Positions 1-11,279 of a stretch of 64,000 nt of DNA are shown piece by piece. Both the position numbers and the translations under genes were made by a program. The stretch's first letter is position 1. Every line of letters begins with the position of its first letter. Where the stretch lies: positions 392,053-456,052 of the forward strand of contig MNCI01016352.1 of the NCBI GenBank assembly GCA_015680685.1. The letters are read 5' to 3'. The notes below the pieces were generated by a model. That model was not told where the DNA came from. It searched no databases and worked only from the letters and a program-made list of their open reading frames with translations. This stretch comes from Gnetum montanum. Its lineage: Eukaryota > Streptophyta > Gnetopsida > Gnetales > Gnetaceae.

Positions 1-670
1 TGCTTCTAAGGCTATAAATCCAAGCATTTTGCTTGTCTTGACGCTGAAGACACATTTTTTNTGGTTGCCATATTTAAATCCCGGAAGTCAATGCATAAGC
101 GAATGCTTCCGTTCTTCTTCGGGACAATGACCATGTTGGACACCCACTTGGCGTAATCAACAGCCTGGATGAAACCAGCCTGATAAAGCTTGGTGATCTC
201 ATTACGAATTGCCAATGCCACCTCGGGTTTAACGTTTCATGCCTTTTGTTTCACGGGTCTCAATTTCGGATCAAGGATAATGTTATGCTGGACAATTCAA
301 GGGTCTAACCCGGGCATGTCCATGTAAGACCAGGCAAATGCTTTTATGTTTTCCCTAAGCACGTCCTCAATGTCTTTGGCTAATTGTGGTTATAATAATG
401 TGCTTAATTTTAATATTTTAATTTCCCCATCGGGCATGGTTATTGGGGTTTTGTTCAACGGGTCTTCGGTAATATTTTCGGCTTCTATGTCGAGGGATTT
501 TGTCATACCTTTGTAGTTGTCTATTGTTTGCTGTGTTGAGGCTATGACTGCGTCGTCCATTGATGAACTTAAGTGGATGAGGTTTATTTTGATGTCCCTT
601 GCAATTTTGCCATATGGTCTATCGATAATTAATGGTTCAGTTAAGCGCTGGCAATCCATCAGGCTCGCTC
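1..670 (-). pseudogene. Tat-lineage pol fragment: linker and start of reverse transcriptase (copy A)
   Basis: This is the RT-proximal linker plus the first part of RT of a Ty3/Gypsy Tat element, read on the minus strand and running off the window. The RT start shows VIVPKKNGSIRLCIDFRDLN. The linker matches the same part of element B (33250-33839) almost base for base. Bases 1-60 match B 32803-32862 and bases from 62 match B from 33231, so about 368 bp carrying the RT catalytic YVDD region is missing. The single N at 61 sits exactly at that junction. The right limit at 670 is a proposed splice acceptor (minus strand TTTATTGGTAG just before it). The fragment cannot encode an active enzyme. Homology is seen directly; the splice site is inferred. 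Confidence 0.85.
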
Positions 671-780
671 CTACCAATAAATAGAGAGTTGAATGAGCTA
701 ATGGGTATCGTTCTATGTTCTTTGATAATTTTAGATTATGTGTACATGCATGATGGTGGATTATCGTCACACCGGGACGC

Positions 781-1245
781 ATGGCAGTTTAAGGCCATGT
801 TGGGTCGTGGGTGGCAGTTTAACGCCTTACCGGGCCAAATGTAATTCGCAGGTGGCAGTTTAAGGCCTTACCGGGCCGTAATGGGCTCACATGTGGCAAT
901 TTAAGGCCGTACCGGGCCATCATGGCAGTTTAAGGCCATACCAGGCCGTAATGGTAGTTTAAGGCCATACTGGGCCAAATGTAATCCGCAGGTGGCAGTT
1001 TAAGGCCTTACCGGGTCGTAATGGGCTCACATGTGGCAGTTTAAGGCCGTACTGGGCCATTATGGCAGTTTAAAGCCATACCGGGCTGTAATGGCAGTTT
1101 AAGGCCATACCGGGCCAAATGTAATCTACAGGTGGCAGTTTAAGGCCTTACCGGGCTGTAATGGGCTCGCATGTGGCAGTTTAAGGCTGTACAGGGCCAT
1201 CATGGTAGTTTAAAGCCATACCGGGCAGTAATGGCAGTTTAAGCT
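781..1245. repeat. Minisatellite of TTTAAGGCC/ACCGGGCC units with 140-bp higher-order period
   Basis: The basic unit is about 24-26 bp (GGCAGTTTAAGGCCnTACCGGGCC). Groups of units repeat as a 140-bp block: the marker GTAATTCGCA-like decamer recurs at 841, 981 and 1121. Element B has only one or two units at the equivalent place (about 33935-33990), so copy A has expanded here. The array separates the RT linker from the promoter of the opposite-strand gene. Confidence 0.9.
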
Positions 1246-1417
1246 GGAATGTTCAGCCTAAACGCATGGAATGGGGTTCACAGGGGAACCGGGATGTAGT
1301 AATTTCTATTTTTCTATTATTTTTGAGCAAATTTTTGGCGAAAAATAAGTAAAAAGGCAAAAAGTAGCAAACTGGGAGGTGGCGGCGTAAGCGGCGGTGT
1401 CAGCGACGGTGGAGCAT

Positions 1418-1425
1418 TATAAAAA
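1418..1425 (+). promoter_or_regulatory. TATA box of the opposite-strand gene, copy A
   Basis: TATAAAAA lies 270 bp before the exon 1 ATG at 1688. The equivalent TATATAAAG in element B is at the same relative place (34194-34203, 297 bp before its ATG) within otherwise matching sequence. Conservation of a plus-strand TATA box in both copies supports an own promoter for the opposite-strand gene. Confidence 0.6.
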
Positions 1426-1437
1426 GGGTGGGGGTCA

Positions 1438-2510
1438 TTTGTTACATAGGATTCTCTGAGCGTAAACTCGAGCGTAAACTTCTCAGCGTGAGCGTAAACT
1501 GCAAAACCCTGGCGTAAGCGTAAGAGCTAGTGTAAACAAAAACCCAATGTAGACGCCACTCAACTAACCCCGTCGTAGACGCTAACGGGTAATCCTTGGC
1601 GTAGACATAGAGCGTAGAAGTTCGAGCGTTGGCGTAAGGACTCAGACGCCAGCGTAAATTGTCGATCTCATTGTAAAGGACGCTGCGATGGGCAAAGGCA
1701 AGGAAGTGGAAGGGCAGGGGAGGGAGGGACCTGACTTGACCTTCGCAGAGGAGAGTGAAGCCATGTTGCAGTGTTTGCCCAGACCAAGAATTCCGTCATG
1801 GCCTGGATCATCGCACATGTAGGCTTTGATCCTGCCTCTGTTAGTTATTTTTGCTGGTGTATATTTCGTAGCGTAGACAGTCTCGTAGAGGGTTTTGGCG
1901 TATACGCCGAGCATAAAGTTTAGCGTAGAGACGTCGACGTATACGCTGAACGTAAATTCACAGCGTAAAGTCAGGTTAGCGTAGATTGTCATAGCGTAAT
2001 TTGTTTTCAGTGCACAGCGTAATCACTTTTGCTTGCATGAAGCGTAGACGATTGTATTAGCGTATATGCTGAAGGCTATACGGCGTAATAAGTTTTCTAT
2101 GCACGAAGTTCTGTTTTGTCAGCGTAATTTTTCTGTTTTATCAGCGTAGACGATCTACACTGTGACGGCGTATACGCTGAGGGTTTCTATAGCGTATACG
2201 CTGAGCGTACATAGTTGTCCTTTTAAGTATGGTACAACGTAGACTTGTTTTTCACGTTTTCGACGTAAACTGTTTGTTCAGTGTCTAGTGTAGGCTATTT
2301 ACACCGACCCCTTTTGTGGCGTATACACTGAGGGTTTCTTCAGCGTATACGCTGAGCGTGAGAGGTTTAGGCGACAACGTAAACAGTTGATTGTCAGCAT
2401 ATACGCTGGGTCAGGCAGCATATATGCCGGGCGTAAACAAATTTTGACAACGTATACACTAGGTTTAGCAGCGTATACGCTGAGCGTAAATAGTTAGGAA
2501 ATTTTTCTTA
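1438..2510. repeat. GCGTATACGC-type palindromic repeat array in leader and intron 1 (copy A)
   Basis: Dense degenerate repeats built on AGCGTATACGCTGAGCGTAAA-like units with the 10-bp palindrome GCGTATACGC. They fill the presumed 5' untranslated leader (about 1440-1687) and intron 1 (1819-2593) of the opposite-strand gene but spare exon 1. The same distribution is seen in element B. Small reading frames here that spell Val-Tyr-Ala-rich peptides are only translations of the repeat. Confidence 0.9.
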
Positions 2511-3862
2511 GTGTTGGTTTATGATGTGAACTTTTGTTTTTCGCATTGTTTTGATGCATGGCTGGTTTATTGTGGCATCCTGATTGCTTGTAGGAATAGT
2601 AAGCGTTTTCTCCTCATTGTTGAGCTCGTTGGGGTGCTAACATGGTTTGGCCCCGTTGAGGTTGATGAGTCTACCCCGGATCTAACTGTGGATAACAATG
2701 GGGTCTGGTTTAGAGAAGGTGCGTGTGAATTCCTGTCCTTCATGCTAAACAACTTCGAAGTGGCAATCTGATCACAGCTAAGTGAACTGGTGGCACGAAG
2801 TGTGCTTGAGGCAATGCTGCCGAGAGCTGCGGAGGGTGTCATGGTCTTCATAGAAGACATTGACGAGGGGCCGTTTGTTAATGAGGATGGTTCTACCCGC
2901 AGGCCCAAGTCTACACATCCGTTAGCACGCGTGTGGGCACAGTTGCCCCAAGGGTTGGACTACCTCAACAACACTCTATTCATAGCTGCACGCGCACACA
3001 CATTGTTCCAGAATCCCCCTGGCACCGTGTACTGGGTGGATAGGTAGAACCGTTTAAGTTTATTATTTTTCTTTGCCATTTGGCATTTGCTGCTTCTATT
3101 TTGACCTCCGTTCGTTGTAGGCCTAAAGTTAACTCGGACGGGACGTGGGTTGAGGACGAAGGACTTGCTCTTGCTCGCACTGCTCTAGAGGCTTTTATGG
3201 CAGGTCCTACCCTTCGTGGAACAGTATTGGGTCAAACGAAGGGCACGATCATTCATTTTCATAGATAGTTCTTTAGAGTGTTTGCGATGTGTAAAGCTCG
3301 TGGGTGGCTGCATGAAGACTGGTCAGACAATGGGCCGGTCTTCCCTCGTGACTCTGGCAGCACATCCAAGTCGACAACTAACGGTAAACGAGAACATTTC
3401 CTAGATGTGCTAACATGTTTGTTTAACTGCCGAGAGTTATACTGATACGACAATTTTAAATTGCATTTGTAGTTGATGCACCTCCTGGCGGGGATCCTAT
3501 CACAACTGGGCGAACTAAGATGACCCTGTCAATGAATTTTGGGGAGGTGACTAAGGCTCAAAAATGGTTACGCAACCACGTCTTGCCATCTATTGTTCAT
3601 TGCTTAGACAATGTCGGCCTTATGGAGCTCTTCACGACCCCGAGTCCTGATGTATCTATAGCAGAAATGATCAAGATAGTGGATTCGTTTAATGAGTCTG
3701 TCTCCTACTACAGCACCCGGATTAAGGGTGTTAAGGTAGTTTTCCATCTGTCGCTTGAATTCTTTTCAAACTTATTCGGGGTACCGGCAGATGGCATAAG
3801 TGTAGTTTTAGACAAGGCTCATAAAGAGCTCCAAACGATGCGTGAATTGGAGGACTGGTTGG
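1688..3862 (+). pseudogene. Opposite-strand retrotransposon gene, exons 1-4 (copy A, truncated)
   Basis: Plus-strand gene inside a minus-strand Tat element. Exon 1 is 1688-1818 (131 nt, starts MGKGKEVEGQG), exon 2 2594-3043 (450 nt), exon 3 3121-3383 and exon 4 from 3473. Exons 1 and 2 have exactly the same lengths as in element B, and the introns begin GT and end AG. Exon 2 resembles a HAD/FCP1-type phosphatase domain (see 34491-38846). A TGA interrupts exon 2 where B has TGG, and a TAG in exon 3 (3266-3268) is shared with B. At about 3862 the sequence jumps from exon 4 into gag sequence. That junction removes the equivalent of B 36505-42527 (about 6 kb), with only TTGG-like microhomology. 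Exon structure is read from the sequence; transcription is inferred. Confidence 0.8.
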
Positions 3863-4900
3863 GTGGTAGGTTGAAAGGCTAAAAGCTGTGCGGTCGGCGG
3901 TTGTGCTTGTGGCATGTTTATAGTTGGTGGCACTAGGGATGGCACATTGTAAACAAGGGGTTGTTGTTGCGGCGGTTGTGGCTATACCTGGGGAATGTTG
4001 GCTGATGGAATCATGTGGGGTGGTGCATTGTGGTGAGAGGGTTGATGCGATGGCACACCCATCGTTGTCCATTGCCCAGCCACGTTTTGTGAAGGAACTC
4101 CCTATAGGGTTACAGCGGTCGAGGGGGCTCCATGCGTTTGGATGTGGGAGATGTAGTGAGCGGACGTGGATGCTGGTATTACATGTGGCATCCTTATCAC
4201 TCGAGGCGAGAAGGTTGCTCCCATGTTATTGTGTATGGGTGGTGCTTGCGAGGATGGGCCAACAATTGCAGCGGCGATGATAGCGAGAGGAAATGTACTG
4301 AATTGCGGGTCATTTACCGGAGGAACATGAACTAGTGCGGATGTTTCTGGTGGAGGTGCTTGCACCTGGGTGAACCTAAGGGGTTGGAGGGATGTGGCTT
4401 CCCTTGTGCCCGGGTAGAACATGGGGTTGATGTGTGTTTGTGGGCTAAGGGTGTGATAGGAGTCTTCATGTTCGGATTGGGCAGCGAACTCATCCTCCTC
4501 TTCCGGTTGGGGATCTACTGCAGGCTGATCCAACGACTGGCTCCTTTGTAGGAGGAGTTGTGTGATGAGCTCTAAGTACTGCTCTGGAACAGAGATTATA
4601 TCGTACAGGGAAGGGATGAATTCGCATCCCCCCTGTAGAAGAGTTCGTATTGCCTCTTTACCTCTATTTCGGCTTGACCTACGGCCAGACCAGCTTGCAT
4701 CTTCACACATATGAAGTTTTATTGGTCCTGGGTTATAATGTTAGAGGTTGGGTTTCTCCCTTGTAGCCTTAGGGACCTGCAGGGCCTCGCTGTGGGTTGT
4801 ACTGTCGGCTGTTGAACGACGGGCTGTTGGACAGCCATGGTGCCTACCATGTCGGTGACTTGAACGGTTGTAGCGGTGGTGTTTATGAGGTTCATGATGA
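3863..4900 (-). pseudogene. Tat gag N-terminal fragment (copy A)
   Basis: Minus-strand gag N-terminus matching 42527-43557 of element B. It starts at an ATG near 4897 (MNLINTTATT). A Gln/Pro/Thr-rich head follows, then an acidic stretch (PQPEEEDEFAAQSEHEDSYH) and Pro/Ala-rich sequence. The gag core, zinc knuckle and protease are lost in the 3862 deletion. A frame change near 4715 separates the two best open stretches (4719-4985 and 4102-4710). It cannot give a working capsid protein. Confidence 0.75.
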
Positions 4901-4929
4901 TCTGTTGAGGGTATGACACGGTATAGGGA

Positions 4930-5620
4930 TGTGAAATTAATGTGCTGAGTGCAGCATACAACGTATACGCTTCAACGACCGGCATACAACGACAACGTAT
5001 ACAATGTATGGAGTCAGCGTAGACAAGTTTACAGCGTAAATCGTACAGCGTATACGTTAGGCAGTGTATACAGTGTCAGGGTACAGCGTAAAACAGGGTT
5101 GCAGCGTATAGTATGCAGTATAAGCTGGGCAGCAGCGTAGACGAAGTCTAGGGCATAAGTAGTACAGCGTATACGCTAAGCAGCGTATACATCGTCAGGG
5201 TGTAGTGTAAACAGGCTTTATAACAGTGGTATATATGAACAGTAGTGTAAACGAGTTCGCAACGGAAAGGGAGTAGCGTAAACAGAATAGCAAGGGAAAA
5301 AATCAGTGTACAGCGTAAATGGACGGCAGTATCTATGGCATAAAATGTGCAGTGTAAGCAATCTTGTGTACGGCGTAGGCAAAATGTGCAGCATAAGGCG
5401 TATAGCGTATGATTAATAGCGTAAACGTTGTGGAATCTCGCAAAGTAAGTTTTAACAGGAGCAGCGTAGATGCCAGACAGCGTAAACACTGGATTGTAAA
5501 CTGGGTTTCGAACTCAGCAGCGTAAACGCTGGGAGGATTTCAGAAGGAATCAACGTATGGTCGATGGCGTAAACGCTCAGTAGCGTAAACGTTGGAAAGC
5601 TTGCAAGCAAGGTTTTAGGC
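4930..5620. repeat. GCGTATACGC-type repeats in the 5' leader of copy A
   Basis: Array of short degenerate palindromic units (AGCGTATACGCT, CAGCGTAAACG) between the gag start and the PBS. Element B has the same kind of array in the same place (43600-44135). No gene is seen here. Confidence 0.85.
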
Positions 5621-5625
5621 AGAGG

Positions 5626-5642
5626 CCCTCCTTCTAGCGCCA
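5626..5642 (-). other. Primer binding site, copy A
   Basis: Minus strand TGGCGCTAGAAGGAGGG, 5 nt inside the LTR end. It is the expected place for tRNA priming of minus-strand DNA. Element B has the same site with one transition (44164-44180). I do not assign the tRNA. Confidence 0.7.
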
Positions 5643-5647
5643 ATTTA

Positions 5648-6857
5648 TGTACTGTCCGAAATCGTCGATCTCCAACTGGAAGGAAACAGGGACCGTGGGA
5701 TCGCAGGATGCGCACAGAAGACCCTACCTTTACCTAAGGGTGAGCTAGAATGAACAAAGGTAGAGTACCTTGGGTGGTTCGCACGCGGATCAGACAAGGA
5801 TTTCCCTGAACGTACACCGAAGTGCTATACGCTGGGTTATACGTAAACGGCGCAGCGGGCATAAATCAGAGCGTAAACAGTGTAACCAATGCAAACAGAG
5901 CGTAACGTAAATGAGTGAAAATAGAATACATGCAACAATTAATGGAAACTGTAAACAATTTTGGGAAGAAAATGTAACAATGGCATTGCAGAATGAAAAT
6001 ACAATGCACCGGTCTAACGCAGTTGTGACTGGAACATAAGGCAGACGAAAAGCCCTGGTGGATGCAGGGATGATTGTGGTTGGTTCACACTGTAAGCACA
6101 GCGTAGAGGTGTACAAGGTTGTCCAGTGTAAAAGGTTTTGTGCTCTGGTTTGCAGCGTCTCTGCTCTCTGGTGTGCTCTGGGAATTTTGCCAACCGCCTG
6201 GATCTCGTGAAACATTGGGGTTTTATACAGGGTTTTGACGGCGGACTCGGGTTGGGAGACACGTGGCACGTTGACCAGGTGCAAAAGCGTAAAATTTATA
6301 AGTGTACAATATGTTACATTTGGTGGGCGTATACGCCTAGCGTATACGCTGTGTCTAGCGAGCGTAGACTGTGGGCGTATATGCTGGATGTGCTGGGCGT
6401 ATGCAAACTTAGGCATAGATGTCGCGGACGTTGGCATATACGTTGGTGGATGCTGGGCATATACGCTGGGGTGTAGACGCTGATGTGCTGGGCGTATACG
6501 TTGGGATGTATACGCTGATGGTTGTTGCCTTGTGTCAAATCTTACTCTGCAGTGCTGTTTCTATGCTGTCTTTGGAGATTTCATGCCGGGCGTATAGATC
6601 TGTGGTACTTTGCTGAGCGTACATGTGAGGCGTGTACGCTGGGCGTATACGCTGTGAACCTGAGCGTACACACTGGGCGTATACGCTGAGAATGTACACT
6701 TGGGCGTATACGCTGGGACTGCATACTTAGTGAAAATTAAGCATCTGATCTCCGAAGTTGCCAAGTGTGATACCAGATGTAGCTGTGGTCGTCTGTGTGT
6801 CGCAGGGACCTGTTTCTTGTTGGAGAAGTACTAAGCTCGAAATTTTGTGGTGTTTCA
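5648..6857 (-). mobile_element. 5' LTR of Tat copy A
   Basis: LTR of 1,210 bp on the minus strand. It begins TGAAACACCACAAAATTTCG at 6857 and ends GTACA at 5648. It aligns with both LTRs of element B. U3 (about 6230-6857) carries GCGTATACGC palindromes, exact at 6327-6336 and 6340-6349. The TATA box is at 6221-6227, and R/U5 follows. GTTAG (6858-6862) is the expected target duplication, but its partner lies outside the window. Confidence 0.9.
6221..6227 (-). promoter_or_regulatory. LTR TATA box (copy A)
   Basis: Minus strand TATAAAA in the context CTGTATAAAACCCC, conserved in all four LTRs of the family (also 27109-27115, 28263-28269 and 44758-44764). It marks the U3/R region of the sense promoter. 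Confidence 0.75.
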
Positions 6858-7564
6858 GTTAGCCTAGATTTCTACTTTCATTTGCATTTTACTTATGTAT
6901 TATAACCTTTCTTTTCCATTACTTTAATACATGATGAAAAAAAAAATCCTTAAAAGAAAATCTATAAATGGAAAAAATCAGAAAAATTTGGAAAAAAATT
7001 ATTACCAAAAAATGTAAGACTCTAAGGGCCTACCATGGCTTAAAACTAGTAAACCCATGGCCTACCGAGGCCTTACATTGGCATCATGGTTCGCAGAGGC
7101 CTTAAATCGCCATAACAATTTGCTAAGACTCTAAACTGGTGTTACAACCTACAAAGACTCTAAACTAGTGTTACAACCTACAAAGACTCTAAACTAGCAT
7201 CATGGCCTACCACGACCTTAAATTAGTGATAAATGTACATCTTGTGATGGCTTTAAAAAAATGGCAAGTAACCCTTGTCTATTTATAATTTTATAGTTCT
7301 CGACATAGCCGACGTAGTCATATTCCGCATAGATATTTTCAACAATTGTAACCTTAGAATGTTAAAACAATGTATATAGCCAAAACCAAAATTGAGATGT
7401 AAAATTTAAAGCATCTTAAAATAAAATAATACAACCATGGCCACATTGTAAAAACTATAAATCATAAATGATAAAATGTCTACAACTTAAGTATTGGCCA
7501 ACATAAGCCATATAATGTCAAACATAAAATGAAATAAACAATAAAGACTATCACATCATGTAAT
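6858..7564. repeat. AT-rich flank with decayed TTTAAGGCC-like repeats of the old Tat element
   Basis: From about 7018 to 7260 there are degenerate units of the kind ACTCTAAACTAGCATCATGGCCTACC, resembling the A/B minisatellite after many transitions. They sit just beyond the 3' end of the diverged opposite-strand gene, as the 39118-39400 repeats do in element B. Bases 6863-7017 and 7261-7564 are AT-rich, with nothing recognised. Confidence 0.55.
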
Positions 7565-10500
7565 TTATGGTGCCAAGGGGGCATCCAGAGGAGGAGGAGG
7601 TGGTGCATCATCATCATCATTTCCTACACCATAGGGGCCACCAACATCATAAAATGCCTATGACATGGCAACATACAACTAGTTAGTAATCATCATAACC
7701 AAAATTGTAACATAAACCATGAAAAATAAAGAACATAAAACTAAAAAAAATCTAAAAAATCTAAAAAACATAAAAGTTTAAAAAAATGCAAAACATAAAA
7801 GCCATCACACCTATGGAGAATTTGCCTCTATGAACTCTTGGAAAAGATGGTGAAGGCTAGTCTCCAAATGCTAGAGAATTTGATCTTCTGTCATGTTTTC
7901 TGAGTCAATGTCCCCTAAATTGATGCCCATGAGAATGTTGATTCTATCCACACTCGTCCATGATGGTGGCTCTCATGAGATTGTAGCTGTAGCAATCTTA
8001 TCTGCAACTGTGGTAATTTATGGAGTGGGAGACTCAACCCCTATTAGATTGCTTTCAAAGAGGTTGAAAGCACTCTCAACCTAAATGCCTTAAACGAACA
8101 TCTCTATCTTTTGTTATTTAGTTGTCTCCTTCAACCATTTCGAATAGGCATCCCAATTGACCTTATACTTGGGCTTGTGGTCCATTTGTGTCTTACCCCA
8201 CTTTAAGACCCAAGCACTATAATCTTTCCAATCCTATTCCTTCTAAAAGACTAAGTTCATCTTCATTTGTTACTCATGCAACTTCTGAGAGAGAGTAATC
8301 TTAACTTGGATTGTGCACTAGTAGCAAGCCCACATGATCTCTTTGGTCTATAAGGCCCCTAAGTTCTCCACTTGGACAACCATGAAGGCTTTATGCTCCT
8401 TGAGATCCTAGATCCTCTTGGCTTGCCTTTTCTTTTCCTCCTTTAAGGTCATAACTTATTCCAATAGGGATTCGTTAGACCTCTAAATCTCCCATGAAGC
8501 TTTAGCACATGAAACTACTAGATTAGTGGAAATTTTGTAAAGCTTCAAGGGGACATGTGTGGTGTTAGGAAGAAGCTTAGGTAAGGAGTCAAACTGCATG
8601 TCTTGGGCTAGATCCCATGTGACTGATGTCACTAAAAAAAATAAAAATAATAATCATAAACTTAACATTCAATATAGCTATAACATAAAATACATCTCAT
8701 AGCAAAATGACTAAGGCATAATAAAACATAATTCCTACTGATTTCAAGTGCAACCTCTTGCAACTAACCAATGATGTTCTTTGCCATCTAGTGCATGAAT
8801 TCTATCTTGTTTGGGACCTCTACCCATGGTTTTAGGTGAAACTTAATGTGTAGGAGCCTCTGCTATTAGCTTAGGAACTATGATAAGCATAACAATTGTT
8901 GGATAAGTAAGAACTTGAAAACCAAACATAAAACTATAGTCAATAGCAAGTAGAACATAAGTATACGTGTGCTCTCTCTCTCATTCTCATGTTCATCTTC
9001 ATCATCATTGGGGATTTCGATTGGAAACTCCTTGGTCAGTGACTATAGAACAAGGCATCAAGATCACCCATATCTTGTTGCAAGAGTGTCTTCTTTGCAT
9101 GCCTTTGTTCTTCCTCTTCCATAGCTATACATCTCTACTCTTGCTCAACATGTCTATGTGCCTCCTTTACTTGCCTTTGTTCTTCTTTAGCAGTAACAAC
9201 TTGGGTTCCAAGGTTTTGCCATTGATCTGTAGCCATAAACTATTAGATAAGTTAGCATGAATAGCCATAGAACAAAACATAGCAAAAAAAAAAAAAAAAA
9301 GAATAGTTGAAGTGTACTTGTAACTAGTTGGGCCAAGCAGGGGATCTTGAAGAAAATCTTTTACTTGGAGGATGGCTTTGCTACTAGTGGTGCTTCATTT
9401 ACGAGTCTCTTCAAGGTAGGCTTGGCTACTCCAGTGGCTTTAGCACATAATTTTTGGGCCTTCTTGATGTTTTCTGGAAACATAAGAGGTGCCTCCCCCA
9501 TGTTGTTAGGGGATTCACATCGATTGACATCAAGGTTCTTGGTGGTCATGGATAGCGAATCTCCCATACCCTTTGGTGGGTTCTGAGCCCTTATGGTTTA
9601 TATAAAGATGATTTACCCAAGGCTTGGAGAGTTGTTCTGGGTCTTGGCGCACCCATGATCCACCTCTATTCACCACAAAAGATTTTACAAACCTCTTCAA
9701 GTAGCCTACAAAAAATGTATGGTGCATGTGGACTATTGTGGAAGAATCTACCCGAATTTTAAGGATTTCCTCTTTGAGGCTTGTAACTAAGGAAATAGCC
9801 TAGTTAAAGTGAGTCCCCTACATTAGAACTTTCTTGAAGGTCCATCCTTATGCAACAATCAATCATCTTATTTTGTGACAAAAATTTAGGAAATACCAGA
9901 TATTTGAATAAGGGATAAGACCCCTTTGCATCAGGGTTTATAAAGCTACTACAAGCAAGGCTGGAGTGGCCCTTGGTAACACCAAGCCATTCCTTAACTT
10001 CTGCATGGTGGCCGACCTCTATCATTGCTTTGGTAAGAACTGTTATCCTATCAATGGGAATACCAAATAAGTCATGGAAGGTAGTCATGCTAATGACAAT
10101 AGTAATGGATAGGCCTCGTACTGTGGTACAAAACACATTGACTTTTTCATCAAAGGAGTCGATGATGTTCAACTTCTTTGTAGAAGGGATGATAGGATTG
10201 GGTGCCATAAAGATCTCAAGAAAACTTGCATGAGAAATGTTTGTTTGAATGTCTTCAAATTCCTTCTCCTTTAACCACTCCTATGTTAGTCCCATCTCAC
10301 TGAAATTTAGGATGATATTTTCTGTAGAATGTCCAGTGAGGGGTATAATAGCATTTGTAGGAGTGGAAGGCCTTATAAGCAAAAGAAAAGTGCATGGTGT
10401 TAATACAACTATGTTTTGGCCATAAGAAACTTAAATTCTAAATGACCATAAAATCCTTAACATAACAAAGTACCTATTTTCTTACTCTTCTTCTTCCTGC

Positions 10501-11279
10501 TTGGAGAATCTTGTGTGGGGGTCCCAACAATAATACCCATATATTTGATGTCCTTGGGAGACACCCACCAACTATGTGCTATTTTGGTAGCCACACACCT
10601 CTTCTAAACAAGGTCAAATCTAGTAGGGTATTCATCAAACTTCCCTTTTAGCTATTCGAAAACAACATATCTAATCTTAGGGCCCTTGGTGAATTTTTTT
10701 AATGTAATATGGGCTATCGTCAAGGTTTGATCATTGACCCTATACCTACAAGATATGTGTGAAACCAACAAGCTAGAAAAAATAGATTAAATTAGATAAA
10801 ACCAAAATGATAAAACCTATAATAGTCGTGCTTACCCCTATAATTGGTACATAATTCTTAGAGGATTCTAAAATAAAGAGTGGACTTCTTGCGCCACCCT
10901 CAAAGTATTATTCATGTTGTATCATGAATACTTTAGCATAGTCCAGATATTTGAAAGGTACTATGGACTGATGAAATCCACCAGTTCTCCTACTACTCAA
11001 GTCTTTGGCCCATAGATTATAAATTGGGCAACTAGGCATGCAGACCTAGGTAACAAGATCTCCACGATGACTGTAGCCACCTCCTTAGACAAGTGTGACC
11101 ACATCATTGCACTAAAGTGATGGAGAAGATGGGAAAGGAAATCCCTTACCCCTAGGTGAAACCATGCTAACATCTTCTCTAATGCCAAGTTAGGAGGAGG
11201 GGTGTGGTTTGTAGGTTGACTGAGACAACAAAGAATGCCAACCAGCTCAACCACAATGAGCACTAGCTTTAGCAAGACC
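7565..11279 (-). pseudogene. Diverged homologue of the opposite-strand gene (old Tat element)
   Basis: Minus-strand degenerate gene colinear with exons 2-8 of the gene at 34491-38846. The exon 2 equivalent starts at 11279 after a TTGTAG acceptor and keeps VVELVGIL and the HAD-like tail. The exon 3 equivalent is near 10520-10740. Exon 4 equivalents are at 9804-10208 (IIDSFDEKV, DLFGIP, EWLGVTKG against IVDSFNESV, NLFGVP, DWLGVAKG) and 9530-9727 (GYLKRF, LSKPWVNHLY against GYLRCL, LSRLWINHLF). The coiled-coil exon equivalent is about 7900-8640. The last exon ends with Gly/Asp/Pro-rich sequence and TAA at 7565-7567. Many stops and frameshifts are present. It lies opposite to the old pol genes, as in element B. 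Exon 1 was not found. Similarity was judged by eye, but over several separate blocks in the right order. Confidence 0.75.

Noticed and set aside
2567-2908. Minus-strand open frame (also 35210-35503) as a gene
   Set aside because: It lies antisense to exon 2 of the opposite-strand gene; exon 2 has conserved length, splice sites and domain similarity, so the minus frame is a shadow.
6235-6616. Overlapping open frames rich in Tyr-Ala-Val-Ile-Arg, as also seen at 27284-27745 and 44783-45313
   Set aside because: They are translations of the GCGTATACGC repeats in the LTR U3 on either strand, with no conserved motif.
9361-9586. Open frames on both strands at 9347-9586 as an independent gene
   Set aside because: They fall inside the diverged opposite-strand gene; the sequence is low in motifs and broken by stops, so it is treated as part of that pseudogene.
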